From: Campylobacter lari
GTDB taxonomy: Bacteria; Campylobacterota; Campylobacteria; Campylobacterales; Campylobacteraceae
Assembly (NCBI RefSeq): GCF_004357905.1
Contig: NZ_SMTT01000008.1
Coordinates: forward strand, 1 to 55,803
Reading direction: 5' to 3'
Length of the DNA: 55,803 bases
Position numbers and translations under genes: made by a program. Below the pieces are notes generated by a model, which saw nothing but the letters and a program-made list of their open reading frames with translations, was not told the origin of the DNA and did not search any database. Below, piece after piece: positions 10,189-18,624 of this stretch (its first letter is position 1; each line of letters starts with the position of its first letter).

Positions 10189-12386
10189 TGCAAGAGCAAT
10201 TTTTTAAAAAGCTAGATTTAGATGGCTATATAGAAGACTTTAGGGGGCTTTTTGCGAGAGATAAAGAAATTTTTTTACAAGGTGATAGCAAGCTTCATTA
10301 TAAAAGGATCAATGAGCTTTCGCTGATTGATTTTAATCCTCCACCTATAATAGAAGAGCTAAATAGTGCTTTAACTCATCTTAGCAAGCAAGGAATTTTG
10401 CATTTAAGTCAAAGCTTTGAATTTATTAAAATCTGTATGTATTTTAGATACTTAAAGGGCTTAAAATTTGAAGAAAGCTTAAAAGAATGGCTTTTAAAAA
10501 TAGAAATTCCACAGGCTATTTTAGAGCTTTTTGAGTATTTTGATGAAAAGGGTGAGATTAAGGAAAGTGTCGATGAAAGACTTGTTAATTTAAATTTAGC
10601 TCTAAAAATGAAAAAAGAAAGCTTGGTGGCTGAGTTTAAAAAACTTACCTATACTAAAAGTCTTAGTGCGTATTTAATCGATACTCAAATCCATCTTATC
10701 AATGGTATGGAGGCCTTGCTTTTACGCGGTGGGTTTAATCATGTCTTAAAAGCAAAAATCATAGGTAGAAGTAGCGGCGGTGGATTTTATGCGGTGCCTT
10801 TGAGTGTAGAAAAAATCCAAAGTCAAATAGATGAAATCAAAGATGCTAAAGAAGAAATTTTTTATGAGTATGCTAAAAAAATCAGCTTAATTTTTTATAA
10901 AAATTTGATGTTTTTGAAATTTATCAATAATGCTTTTGATTTATTTGATCATTATAGCGCTAGAGTTTTGATGGCTAAAAAACATGATTATGAGTTTGTT
11001 TTAGCTGATAGCTCTAATAATTTAAGCTTATATAACTTCGCACATCCGGCTTTAAAAAATGCAAAAAGCGTTAATATAGAGTTTAATAAAAAAGTTTTAA
11101 TCATCACAGGTGTAAATGCAGGTGGTAAGTCTATGCTTTTAAAAGGAATTTTAAGTGCAGCTTTGCTTGCAAAGCATTTGCTTCCTATGAGAATTAATGC
11201 ACAAAAAAGCCAAATAGGAAATTTCAAAGAATTTGATGCGATTTTAGAAGATCCGCAAAATGTAAAAAATGATATTTCTACTTTTGCGGGAAGAATGTTA
11301 CATTTTTCTAAGCTTTTGGGTAAGAAAAATGTTTTATTAGGGGTTGATGAGATAGAGCTCGGGACAGATTTTGAAGAAGCTGCGTGTTTATATACTGAGC
11401 TTATTTCTAAGCTTTTAGAACAAGATAATAAAATCATCATTACAACTCACCACAAACGCCTTGCTATGCTTTTGGCGAAAAATTCACAAGTAGAACTCAT
11501 CGCTGCTTTGTATGATGAGGAATTATCACGCCCAAAATATGAGTTTTTAAAAGGCACCATAGGTAAATCTTATGCATTTGAAACGGCTTTAAGATATGGC
11601 ATAAGTGCAAATTTAGTGCAAAATGCTAAAAAGCTATATGGCGAAGATAAAGAAAATTTAGAAGAAATGGTAAGTAAAAATATCAATCTTGAACTTTCTT
11701 TACGTAAGAAAAATGAAGAACTTGAGAAAAAAGAAGCCAAAGTAGATGAAATTTTACTTTCACTCAAAGATCAAAAAGAAAAAAACGATCAAGAATTTAA
11801 AAAGCTTATTTCTAATTTAGAGTTTAAATACCACAAAGCCATAGAAGAAGCTAAAAAAACGATAAATCTAAAAGATATTAAAGAAAAACAAAGAAGTTTA
11901 AACAAAGCCAATGAACTTAAAAAAAGTATTGTTTTACCAAGTATGGAGCAAAATGAAGAACTTAGAGTTGGAGATTTTGTTAAATATGAAAAAATCAAAG
12001 GCAAAATCACAGCTATTTCAAAAAACGATGCGATGATTCAAAGTGATGGTTTGAGTTTGCGTGTACCATTAAAGCTTCTTAAAAAAAGCAATCAAACCCC
12101 CACACAAAAGGTAAAATCAAGTGTTAATATAACCCGCCCAAGTGCTTTAAATATGACTTTAGATTTACACGGCTTAAGAAGTGATGAGGCGCTTGAAAGA
12201 TTAGATAAATTTATCTCTGATGCTTTGATAGTAGGTTTTGATGAGGTGATAGTTTATCATGGTATAGGCACGGGAAAACTAGCTTTTGCGGTAAAAGAGT
12301 TTTTAAAAGCTCACAAGAGTGTAAAAAGCTTTAATGACGCTCCGATTAATCAAGGTGGTTTTGGTGCTAAGGTGGTTAAGCTTTAA
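10188..12386 (+). CDS. mutS2: Endonuclease MutS2
   Basis: This 732-residue protein has the MutS-type ATPase core with Walker A GVNAGGKS (about residues 308-315), LLGVDEIELGTDFEE as the Walker B/signature region, and ITTHH. A charged coiled coil follows (about 490-580). The last ~75 residues form a Smr nuclease domain starting LDLHGLRSDEA and containing YHGIGTGKL. MutS2 lacks the mismatch-recognition domain; in Campylobacterota relatives it restrains recombination and repairs oxidative damage, and elsewhere acts on collided ribosomes. The ATG overlaps the upstream stop (TAATG). Confidence 0.95.
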   Translation: MQEQFFKKLDLDGYIEDFRGLFARDKEIFLQGDSKLHYKRINELSLIDFNPPPIIEELNSALTHLSKQGILHLSQSFEFIKICMYFRYLKGLKFEESLKEWLLKIEIPQAILELFEYFDEKGEIKESVDERLVNLNLALKMKKESLVAEFKKLTYTKSLSAYLIDTQIHLINGMEALLLRGGFNHVLKAKIIGRSSGGGFYAVPLSVEKIQSQIDEIKDAKEEIFYEYAKKISLIFYKNLMFLKFINNAFDLFDHYSARVLMAKKHDYEFVLADSSNNLSLYNFAHPALKNAKSVNIEFNKKVLIITGVNAGGKSMLLKGILSAALLAKHLLPMRINAQKSQIGNFKEFDAILEDPQNVKNDISTFAGRMLHFSKLLGKKNVLLGVDEIELGTDFEEAACLYTELISKLLEQDNKIIITTHHKRLAMLLAKNSQVELIAALYDEELSRPKYEFLKGTIGKSYAFETALRYGISANLVQNAKKLYGEDKENLEEMVSKNINLELSLRKKNEELEKKEAKVDEILLSLKDQKEKNDQEFKKLISNLEFKYHKAIEEAKKTINLKDIKEKQRSLNKANELKKSIVLPSMEQNEELRVGDFVKYEKIKGKITAISKNDAMIQSDGLSLRVPLKLLKKSNQTPTQKVKSSVNITRPSALNMTLDLHGLRSDEALERLDKFISDALIVGFDEVIVYHGIGTGKLAFAVKEFLKAHKSVKSFNDAPINQGGFGAKVVKL

Positions 12387-12430
12387 GTAAAATTATAGTA
12401 AAACCTTTAAACAATAATGAGGTTTAATAA

Positions 12431-13129
12431 ATGAAACAAGTGATGATTTTAAGCGGGGCAGGTTTGTCTGCTCCAAGTGGTATAAAGACTTTTAGAGCTA
12501 GTGGTGGGCTTTGGGAAGAGCATGATGTGATGGAAGTTTGCTCTGCAACTGGCTTTAGAAAAAATCCTAAAAAAGTTTTGGAATTTTACAATAAAAGAAG
12601 AAAAGATCTAGCTGGTGTTAAGCCAAATCACGCACATGAAATCATCGCTTTATTAAAACAAAAATTTCCAAAACAAATTAGCGTTTTAACACAAAATGTA
12701 GATGATTTATTAGAGCGAGCAGGTTGTGAAGAAGTGGTACATTTGCATGGCTTTTTACCTGAACTTAGGTGTTTAGAGTGTGAAAATATTTTTAACATAG
12801 ACTATGAAAGTAGTGATGATAAAATTTGTCCTAAATGTCAAAGCAAAAGTGTAAGACACAATATCGTGATGTTTGAAGAAATGGCGCCAAATTATAAGAT
12901 TTTATATGAAAAATTACAAAATTGCGATTTATTTGTATGTATAGGCACAAGTGGGCAGGTTTTACCCGTGGGAGAGTATGCAAGAGTATGTAAGCAAAGT
13001 ATATTAAACAATCTTGATGAGGATAAATATTTAGAAAGTAATTTTACTAAAGTTTATATAGAAGATGTTTGCACAGCCATTGATAAAATCAAAACCGATA
13101 TAGAAAATTTCTTGGAAGCAAAATGTTAG
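12431..13129 (+). CDS. cobB: Sir2-family NAD-dependent protein deacylase
   Basis: This 232-residue sirtuin removes acyl groups from protein lysines using NAD. The NAD-binding GAGLSAPSGI is near the N-terminus, followed by FRASGGLW, the catalytic-site TQNVDDLLERAG and HGF, and four zinc-binding cysteines (CLEC and CPKC). GTSGQVLPV contacts NAD. GAGG eight bases before the ATG is the ribosome-binding site. From memory, C. jejuni carries a large restriction-modification gene between mutS2 and this gene; here the gap is only 44 bases. It overlaps the lysE-like gene by seven bases. Confidence 0.93.
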   Translation: MKQVMILSGAGLSAPSGIKTFRASGGLWEEHDVMEVCSATGFRKNPKKVLEFYNKRRKDLAGVKPNHAHEIIALLKQKFPKQISVLTQNVDDLLERAGCEEVVHLHGFLPELRCLECENIFNIDYESSDDKICPKCQSKSVRHNIVMFEEMAPNYKILYEKLQNCDLFVCIGTSGQVLPVGEYARVCKQSILNNLDEDKYLESNFTKVYIEDVCTAIDKIKTDIENFLEAKC

Positions 13130-13716
13130 AAGTAATCTTACAAGGCATAGTTTTAGGTATGGGTGTATCTGTGCCTTTTGGGCCTGTGAATATTTTGATC
13201 TTAAATACTGCTTTGTCTTCTTTTAAAAATGCTTTTTGCGTTGGGCTCGGTGCTTTAAGTGCTGATATACTTTTTTTGATTTTGACTAATCTTGGGCTTT
13301 TAAGCTTTGCAAATAATGAATTTTTTTATAAAATACTAGCGGTTTTTGGCTTTTTCTTTTTGAGTTTTATGGTATTTTTAATGCTAAGAAAAACAAGAAA
13401 AGTCGATCTTAACAAGGTAAATAAAACACATCCTTTAAAAAGTTTTAGCAAAGGATTTTTCTTAAATGTTACAAATCCTTATGTTATAGGCTTTTGGTTG
13501 AGTGTAGCAGGGCTTAGCATGCAGAGTAAAAACTCTTTTGCTTTGCTTTTTGGTTTGGTGGGTTTTATTGTGTTTTGGATTTTTACTTTATCGTTTTTTG
13601 TGTCTAAATTTAAAGCACTTGTAAAAAATAAACATATATTTTACATTAATCTTTTTTCAGCATTTATTTTAGAGTATTTTGCTCTTTCTATGCTGTATAA
13701 AGCTTTTATAGGATAG
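13123..13716 (+). CDS. LysE/RhtB family amino-acid exporter
   Basis: This 197-residue integral membrane protein has about six hydrophobic helices and the family's N-terminal signature around GMGVSVPFGPVNILILNTAL, with the conserved PxGP-like turn in the first helix pair. A second conserved feature, NVTNPYVIGFWLSVAG, follows the central cytoplasmic loop. The family exports lysine, arginine, threonine or related solutes; substrate cannot be read from the sequence. It overlaps the sirtuin gene and lies three bases before dapE, whose pathway makes lysine, a suggestive but unproven link. Confidence 0.88.
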   Translation: MLEVILQGIVLGMGVSVPFGPVNILILNTALSSFKNAFCVGLGALSADILFLILTNLGLLSFANNEFFYKILAVFGFFFLSFMVFLMLRKTRKVDLNKVNKTHPLKSFSKGFFLNVTNPYVIGFWLSVAGLSMQSKNSFALLFGLVGFIVFWIFTLSFFVSKFKALVKNKHIFYINLFSAFILEYFALSMLYKAFIG

Positions 13717-13719
13717 AAC

Positions 13720-14820
13720 ATGCAAGTAGTTGAAATTTTTAAAGAATTGAGTAAATTTAAATCCATCACCCCAGATGATGATGGAGCATTAAATTATATT
13801 GCAGTGGAGTTAAGTGATTTTGAAGCTTTTTTTATAGAAAAAGAAGGTGTGAAAAATCTTTTGCTGACTAAAAAATTTAGTGATGATGGCGAGCATTTAG
13901 CTTTTGGTGGGCATGTAGATGTAGTGCCTGCAGGAGAGGGTTGGAGCAGTGATCCTTTTGAGCCTTTAGAAAAAGATGGATTTATTTATGTAAGAGGTGC
14001 GCAAGATATGAAAAGTGGCGTGGCTGCTTTTATGTGTGCAGTTAAAGAGGTAGAAAATTTCAAAGGAAGAATTTCACTGATTTTAACAAGCGATGAAGAA
14101 GGCGAGGCTAAATTTGGCACGCTTGAAGTGCTTAAATTTATGCAAGAAAAAGATATGCTACCTGATTTTGCTGTGGTTGCTGAGCCAACCTGTGATAAAA
14201 AATTTGGAGATAGTATTAAAATAGGGCGTCGTGGTTCTATCAATGCAAAATTACTCATCAAAGGTAAGCAAGGTCATGTAGCATACCCGCAAAAATGCAT
14301 TAATCCTGTGCATAATTTTGCTTTTGCTTTGAAATTTTTAGCAGGTTTTGATCTTGATCCAGGCGATGAGGTATTTGCACCATCTAAAATCGTTATTACT
14401 GATATACGCGGTGGTATGGAAGTGTGCAATGTAACCCCAAATGATTTAAAATTGATGTTTAATGTGAGAAATTCTCCACAAACTAGCTTAGAAGATGTAA
14501 AAGCTTATGTAGAAAAGACTTGTGAAGGGCTTGATTATGAGTTGAGCATAAATCAAAGTTCAAAGCCTTTTTTAACACAAAGTGATTCTAAAATCGTACA
14601 AAAACTAAATGAAAGTGTGCAAAAAATCACTCAAGTAGTGCCAGAACTTAACACCAAAGGTGGTACAAGTGATGCAAGATATTTTGCTGAGTTTGGTGTG
14701 AAGGTGGTAGAATTTGGCGTGTGCAATGATAGAATTCATGCAATTGATGAAAGAGTGAGTATAGAAGAGCTTGAAAAATTGTATTTAGTTTTTAAAGATT
14801 TATTAGAGAATTTTAACTAG
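13720..14820 (+). CDS. dapE: Succinyl-diaminopimelate desuccinylase
   Basis: DapE cleaves N-succinyl-LL-diaminopimelate to LL-DAP and succinate, supplying lysine and the peptidoglycan cross-linking residue. The M20 peptidase signatures are present: the first metal histidine in [10 protein letters not shown], then RGAQDMKSG, the catalytic glutamates in [12 protein letters not shown] as a metal ligand, [10 protein letters not shown] in the lid domain, and the final histidine in RIHAIDE. The length of 366 residues is typical. The spacing to lysE is three bases. The structured leader region of the next cassette begins eight bases after its TAG. Confidence 0.96.
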   Translation: MQVVEIFKELSKFKSITPDDDGALNYIAVELSDFEAFFIEKEGVKNLLLTKKFSDDGEHLAFGGHVDVVPAGEGWSSDPFEPLEKDGFIYVRGAQDMKSGVAAFMCAVKEVENFKGRISLILTSDEEGEAKFGTLEVLKFMQEKDMLPDFAVVAEPTCDKKFGDSIKIGRRGSINAKLLIKGKQGHVAYPQKCINPVHNFAFALKFLAGFDLDPGDEVFAPSKIVITDIRGGMEVCNVTPNDLKLMFNVRNSPQTSLEDVKAYVEKTCEGLDYELSINQSSKPFLTQSDSKIVQKLNESVQKITQVVPELNTKGGTSDARYFAEFGVKVVEFGVCNDRIHAIDERVSIEELEKLYLVFKDLLENFN

Positions 14821-14827
14821 GAAAAGC

Positions 14828-14848
14828 ATGGATGCAATAGGAATTTAG
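14828..14848 (+). other. Possible six-codon leader peptide ORF
   Basis: AGGAA lies five bases before an ATG that opens a six-codon frame reading MDAIGI and ending in TAG at 14846-14848. The stop falls inside the left arm of the long stem of the candidate RNA (14841-14850), so a ribosome finishing this frame would open that stem. The arrangement resembles a translated attenuator leader. The frame is so short that chance is a serious alternative. Confidence 0.3.
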
Positions 14849-14906
14849 AGTAGCCTCTCATTTAAGAGTACCTTGCAGCTACCGGCAAGTTAGCCCTCTA
14901 AACTTC
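14841..14906 (+). ncRNA. Candidate structured RNA, three-way junction of unknown family
   Basis: The closing stem pairs 14844-14850 with 14896-14902, extended past one bulged C by 14841-14843 with 14904-14906. Inside it are a 4-bp hairpin (14855-14858 with 14865-14868) and a 5-bp hairpin (14872-14876 with 14885-14889). The loop of the latter contains GCTA (14878-14881), which can pair with TAGC at 14851-14854 or with the second TAGC at 14891-14894, giving a possible pseudoknot switch. A 7-bp A-T hairpin followed by a T-run lies just downstream (14908-14929). It lacks the TPP-box signatures and matches no riboswitch I can name. Confidence 0.5.
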
Positions 14907-14953
14907 TAAAATTATATCATTAATTTTTTAAAATGGAGTTAATAGGAAGTAAA

Positions 14954-15148
14954 ATGTCTTTTGAGCTTGATGTAAGTAGCTATGAAAAAATAGAAAAGCT
15001 ATTTATCAATTTTAAATTAAAATGTGATTTTAAATTTAGAATGATAAAAGGGATTAATGTTTTGCATTTTGGATATTTGTGGGGAGCTTGCAAAGAAGTA
15101 CAAAAGATTTTAGAAAAAATCAAAAATGCGAAGATTTGTTTGAGCTAA
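14954..15148 (+). CDS. Hypothetical 64-aa protein upstream of the HEPN gene
   Basis: The ATG at 14954 is preferred over one at 14933 because AGGAAG lies five bases before it, whereas the earlier ATG has no ribosome-binding site. The product begins MSFELDVSSYEKIEKLF, is basic, carries three cysteines, and ends in a predicted helix KEVQKILEKIKNAK. It resembles nothing I recognise. Its TAA lies two bases before the ATG of the HEPN-like gene, so the two are probably translated as a coupled pair; an antitoxin or partner role is a guess from that position. Confidence 0.5.
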   Translation: MSFELDVSSYEKIEKLFINFKLKCDFKFRMIKGINVLHFGYLWGACKEVQKILEKIKNAKICLS

Positions 15149-15150
15149 TT

Positions 15151-15711
15151 ATGAAAATTTATTCCAAAAGACGCAAAAACCATCAAGCAAATTTTTTACT
15201 TTTACAATGTTATGAAAATGCTCTAAGAAGTACTTTAGCAGTAAAAATAGCAAATTTGTATAATAAGTTAGATGATGATTGGTTTAAATCTAGTGAAGAA
15301 GTTTTTAATCTTGCTTTGAAAAATCTTTTAAAAAAAGTTAAAAAGAGATGTCAAAAAATAGATGAATATAATAGCACTTGGCAAATTTTTGATGATTTTT
15401 GTCTGATTGATTTAGAAGGGATATTAATAGATCATTGGAGTGAATTTGCTTATATATTTAAAGATAAAAAAATATATAAAAATCAAGTCTTACCAAGTTT
15501 TGGCACCAAAGAACATCTTAAGACAAAACTAAGTCAAATAAGAAAAGCTAGAAATGAAACCTATCATAATAAACCTACAAAAATAAAATTTAAAAAAGAT
15601 TTGGAAATTTTACTTTTGAAACTTGGTTATAATTTAGAAGATGCTATTGATATTGGAGAGATAAAAGAAGCTGTTATTTTAAGATTTAATTATAATAATG
15701 TAAGTGAGTAA
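15151..15711 (+). CDS. HEPN-domain protein, possible Abi/toxin-type ribonuclease
   Basis: This 186-residue basic, helical protein has an RxxxxH motif, Arg134-Asn135 to His139 in ARNETYHN, preceded by the helix EHLKTKLSQIRK. The pattern, with an earlier FDDFCLIDLEGI and WSEFAYIF, resembles Swt1/Abi-type HEPN domains, where Arg and His form an RNase active site. I chose the ATG at 15151; a longer frame exists from 15079 but overlaps the upstream gene in another frame. Its ribosome-binding site is weak, which fits coupling to the ORF two bases upstream. It splits dapE from thiS and looks like an insertion. Confidence 0.6.
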   Translation: MKIYSKRRKNHQANFLLLQCYENALRSTLAVKIANLYNKLDDDWFKSSEEVFNLALKNLLKKVKKRCQKIDEYNSTWQIFDDFCLIDLEGILIDHWSEFAYIFKDKKIYKNQVLPSFGTKEHLKTKLSQIRKARNETYHNKPTKIKFKKDLEILLLKLGYNLEDAIDIGEIKEAVILRFNYNNVSE

Positions 15712-15742
15712 GTATTTTAAGTAAAATAAGTAAAGGTTTTAA

Positions 15743-15934
15743 ATGATTATCAATGGGCAAAAGCTTGAGTTAAAAGAGCTTAGATTTATGGATTATGTTA
15801 AAGAAAAGCAATTAAAAATAGAATTTATTGCCTTAGAATTAAACGGAGAAATTATCCCAAGGGATAAATTTGAAAATTTGATTTTAAAAGAAAATGATAA
15901 AGTAGAGATTGTTACTTTTGTAGGTGGTGGTTGA
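15743..15934 (+). CDS. thiS: Thiamine sulfur-carrier protein ThiS
   Basis: This 63-residue beta-grasp protein carries sulfur, as a C-terminal thiocarboxylate, for building the thiazole ring. It starts MIINGQKLEL, has the family's central IALELNGEIIPR-like strand and ends VGGG, so the required terminal Gly-Gly is intact. AAAGG lies six bases before the ATG. The stop overlaps the thiF ATG (ATGA), and thiG and thiH follow, giving a compact thiazole operon. Confidence 0.94.
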   Translation: MIINGQKLELKELRFMDYVKEKQLKIEFIALELNGEIIPRDKFENLILKENDKVEIVTFVGGG

Positions 15935-16731
15935 TGAGAATTAAATTTAATGGTAGTATGATAAACACGCATTTTAAAAACACTTTGGAATTTTTTCAAA
16001 GTGTGAGTAAAAATGAAAATGATGTATGGATAGTCAATGGTTTTGCAACAAAAGAAAGTTTGGATCTAAAAGAAAATGATGAGCTTTTTTGTATAGAAAA
16101 AAATACTTTACCACCATATGAAGCTCTTGATGCGATGATGAGGGCAAGACATACTCCAAAGCTTCATGATAAACTTAAAAAGGCAAGTGTGGCAGTGTGT
16201 GGGCTTGGTGGACTTGGATCGCATATAGCTATAAATTTAGCAAGAAGTGGGGTTGGTAGGCTTCATTTGATTGATTTTGATGTGGTGGAGCCAAGCAATC
16301 TTAACCGCCAAGCTTATATGGTGGAAGATTTGGGTAAATTTAAGGCTGAAGCTTTAAAAGATCAAATCGCTAAAATTAATCCTTTTATAGAAGTATTTGC
16401 ACAAGTTTTAAAAATAGAAAAAGAAAATATAGCCAAACTTTTTACAAATGATGATATAGTTTGTGAAGCCTTTGATAGTGCAAAATATAAAGCGCTTTTA
16501 GCGCAAAATTTTCATCAACACTATCCTCAAAAAACATTAATTTGTGCTTCCGGCTTAGCAGGATATGGCGATAGCAACAGCATACAAACAAGAAAAATTG
16601 CAAAAAACTTTTATGTTTGTGGGGATTTAAAAAACGAGGCAAAAGTAGGTAATGGACTTATGGCACCGCGTGTAAATATTTGTGCAGGACATCAAGCAAA
16701 TTTAGTTCTAGAACTTTTAGCGAGCGAGTAA
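15934..16731 (+). CDS. thiF: ThiS adenylyltransferase with an N-terminal ThiS-like domain
   Basis: ThiF adenylates the C-terminus of ThiS so that sulfur can be added. The E1-like nucleotide loop GLGGLG is at residues 90-95, followed by [13 protein letters not shown], which binds ATP-magnesium. The first ~55 residues (IKFNG..., then [20 protein letters not shown]) look like a second beta-grasp ThiS-like domain without the Gly-Gly end. The paired CxxC zinc motifs of E. coli ThiF are absent. I used the ATG at 15934 rather than the TTG three bases before. It overlaps thiS and thiG by one base each. Confidence 0.92.
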   Translation: MRIKFNGSMINTHFKNTLEFFQSVSKNENDVWIVNGFATKESLDLKENDELFCIEKNTLPPYEALDAMMRARHTPKLHDKLKKASVAVCGLGGLGSHIAINLARSGVGRLHLIDFDVVEPSNLNRQAYMVEDLGKFKAEALKDQIAKINPFIEVFAQVLKIEKENIAKLFTNDDIVCEAFDSAKYKALLAQNFHQHYPQKTLICASGLAGYGDSNSIQTRKIAKNFYVCGDLKNEAKVGNGLMAPRVNICAGHQANLVLELLASE

Positions 16732-17489
16732 TGGAAAAATTAAAAATAGGAAAATATGAGTTTAATTCCAGGTTTATTCTAGGTTCTGGGAAATTTTCTT
16801 TTGAGCTTATAAAATCAGCCATTGAAGAAGCAAAAGTTGAGATTATCACCTTAGCTTTGCGTAGGGTAAATGATAAAGGTATAGAAAATATACTTGATTT
16901 TATCCCAAAGCATATTAAGCTTTTACCAAATACTTCAGGTGCAAGAAATGCTAATGAGGCATTGCGTATAGCAAGACTTGCAAGAGAGCTTGGTTGTGGA
17001 GATATGATTAAGGTTGAAGTAATTAGCGATAGTAAATATTTATTACCGGATAATTATGAAAGTATAAAAGCAGTAGAACTTTTAGCAAATGAGGGTTTTA
17101 CACCTTTAGTTTATATGTATCCTGATTTATATGCAGCACGTGCTATGGCTAATGCAGGAGCTGCTGCTATAATGCCTCTTGGAGCTCCTATAGGAAGCAA
17201 TAAAGGCTTAAAAACTAAAGAATTTATACAAATTTTACTTAATGAAATTAGCTTACCTATTATAGTAGATGCAGGTATAGGAAATCCAGCACAAGCTTGT
17301 GAAGCCATGCAAATGGGAGTAAGTGCAGTGATGGCAAATACCGCCATAGCTCAAGCTAAAGATGTAGCAAAAATGGCAAAGGCTTTTGCGTTAGCTATAG
17401 AAGCAGGATATAATGCGTATTTAGCAGGCATAGCAAATGAAAGCACGCCAAGTGCAAGCTCGCCTTTGAGTGGTTTTTTAAGAGATTAA
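16731..17489 (+). CDS. thiG: Thiazole synthase ThiG
   Basis: ThiG joins 1-deoxy-D-xylulose-5-phosphate, dehydroglycine and ThiS-bound sulfur into the thiazole phosphate. The 252-residue TIM barrel begins at the ATG overlapping the thiF stop. It contains [22 protein letters not shown], Lys94 in DMIKVEVI (expected Schiff-base lysine), [13 protein letters not shown] as the phosphate loop, and [15 protein letters not shown] with MANTAIA. Two bases separate it from thiH. The longer upstream frame from 16680 lies inside thiF and was rejected. Confidence 0.97.
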   Translation: MEKLKIGKYEFNSRFILGSGKFSFELIKSAIEEAKVEIITLALRRVNDKGIENILDFIPKHIKLLPNTSGARNANEALRIARLARELGCGDMIKVEVISDSKYLLPDNYESIKAVELLANEGFTPLVYMYPDLYAARAMANAGAAAIMPLGAPIGSNKGLKTKEFIQILLNEISLPIIVDAGIGNPAQACEAMQMGVSAVMANTAIAQAKDVAKMAKAFALAIEAGYNAYLAGIANESTPSASSPLSGFLRD

Positions 17490-17490
17490 A

Positions 17491-18624
17491 ATGCAAAAAT
17501 ATCCTCATATGCAAAGTATTGAAAGTGAGATTTTAACTAAGGTTTTAAAAGAAGTTGAAATTTTTGATGAAAGTAAATTTAGCGCTTTTGATGTAAAACA
17601 AGCTTTAGTTAAAGATTATCTTAACATAGAAGATTTGAAAGCTTTGCTTTCAAGCGCAGCGGAAGATTTTATAGAAGATTTAGCACAAAAATCAAGCAAG
17701 ATTACTCAAAAATATTTTGGAAATTCCATTTTGCTTTTTACGCCTTTATATCTTTCTAATTTTTGCAATAGCAAATGTACTTATTGTGGATTTCAAAAAG
17801 GAAATAATATTAAAAGAGCTAAGCTAAACGAGGCTGAAATTCACAAAGAAATGCAAGAGATTAAAAAAAGTGGCTTGGAAGAAATTTTACTCTTAACAGG
17901 TGAGGGCAGGGAATATGCTAGCGTAGAATATCTTGCCAAAGCTTGTGAGATAGCAAAAGAGTATTTTAAGGTCGTGGGAATTGAAGTTTATCCTATGAAT
18001 GTAGATGAGTATGCATTGCTTCATGAAAAGGGTTGTGAATATGTAAGTGTTTATCAAGAAACTTATAATCAAAAAACTTATTCTAAAATTCATATTGAAG
18101 GTGAAAAAAGTGTATTTGAGTATCGTTTTCATGCACAAGAGCGAGCATTAAAAGCAGGTATGAGAGGGGTTGCTTTTGGAGCTTTACTTGGCGTGGATGA
18201 TTTTAGAAAAGATGCTTTTGCTACGGCTTTACATGCGTATTTTTTACAGCAAAAATACCCTCATGCTGAAATAGCTTTATCTATCCCTAGATTAAGACCT
18301 ATTATCAATAATAAAAAAATTCATCCAAAAGATGTAAGCGAAACAAGACTTTTGCAGGTTTTATGTGCTTATAGATTATTTTTACCTTTTGCAAGTATTA
18401 CGATTTCTACGCGTGAAAGAGCAGGATTTAGAGACGGGGTTATTAAACTTGGAGCTACTAAAATGAGTGCAGGTGTAAGCGTGGGGGTAGGTGAGCACCA
18501 AGGTGATAAAAAAGGTGATGATCAGTTTCAAATTAGTGATATGCGTAGTGTTGATGAGGTTTTAGCTATGTTAAAAAATGCAAATTTACAAGCTATAATG
18601 AGCGATAGTATTTATGTGGGATAA
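17491..18624 (+). CDS. thiH: 2-iminoacetate synthase ThiH (radical SAM)
   Basis: ThiH splits tyrosine by radical SAM chemistry to give dehydroglycine for ThiG. The iron-sulfur motif CxxxCxxC is at Cys92, Cys96 and Cys99 (FCNSKCTYCGFQ). GVDDFRKDAFA and SIPRLRP are typical of the family, and the C-terminus has the conserved GVSVGVGEH and DQFQISD stretches. The length of 377 residues is normal. ThiH rather than the oxygen-dependent ThiO fits a low-oxygen lifestyle. It overlaps the next gene by 11 bases. Confidence 0.97.
   Translation: MQKYPHMQSIESEILTKVLKEVEIFDESKFSAFDVKQALVKDYLNIEDLKALLSSAAEDFIEDLAQKSSKITQKYFGNSILLFTPLYLSNFCNSKCTYCGFQKGNNIKRAKLNEAEIHKEMQEIKKSGLEEILLLTGEGREYASVEYLAKACEIAKEYFKVVGIEVYPMNVDEYALLHEKGCEYVSVYQETYNQKTYSKIHIEGEKSVFEYRFHAQERALKAGMRGVAFGALLGVDDFRKDAFATALHAYFLQQKYPHAEIALSIPRLRPIINNKKIHPKDVSETRLLQVLCAYRLFLPFASITISTRERAGFRDGVIKLGATKMSAGVSVGVGEHQGDKKGDDQFQISDMRSVDEVLAMLKNANLQAIMSDSIYVG

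Noticed and set aside
10988-11440. 150-codon minus-strand frame inside mutS2
   Set aside because: Antisense shadow of the MutS2 ATPase region; Ser/Lys/Phe-rich composition typical of the reverse of Campylobacter genes.
14820-14930. TPP or other standard riboswitch in the dapE-HEPN gap
   Set aside because: None of the TPP signatures (CTGAGA, CCCTTGA, GGTAATGC) are present, and the fold does not match purine, SAM, lysine or preQ1 classes that I know.
15079-15150. Longer N-terminus for the HEPN-like protein
   Set aside because: These 24 codons overlap the 64-residue ORF in another frame; the ATG at 15151 fits translational coupling better.
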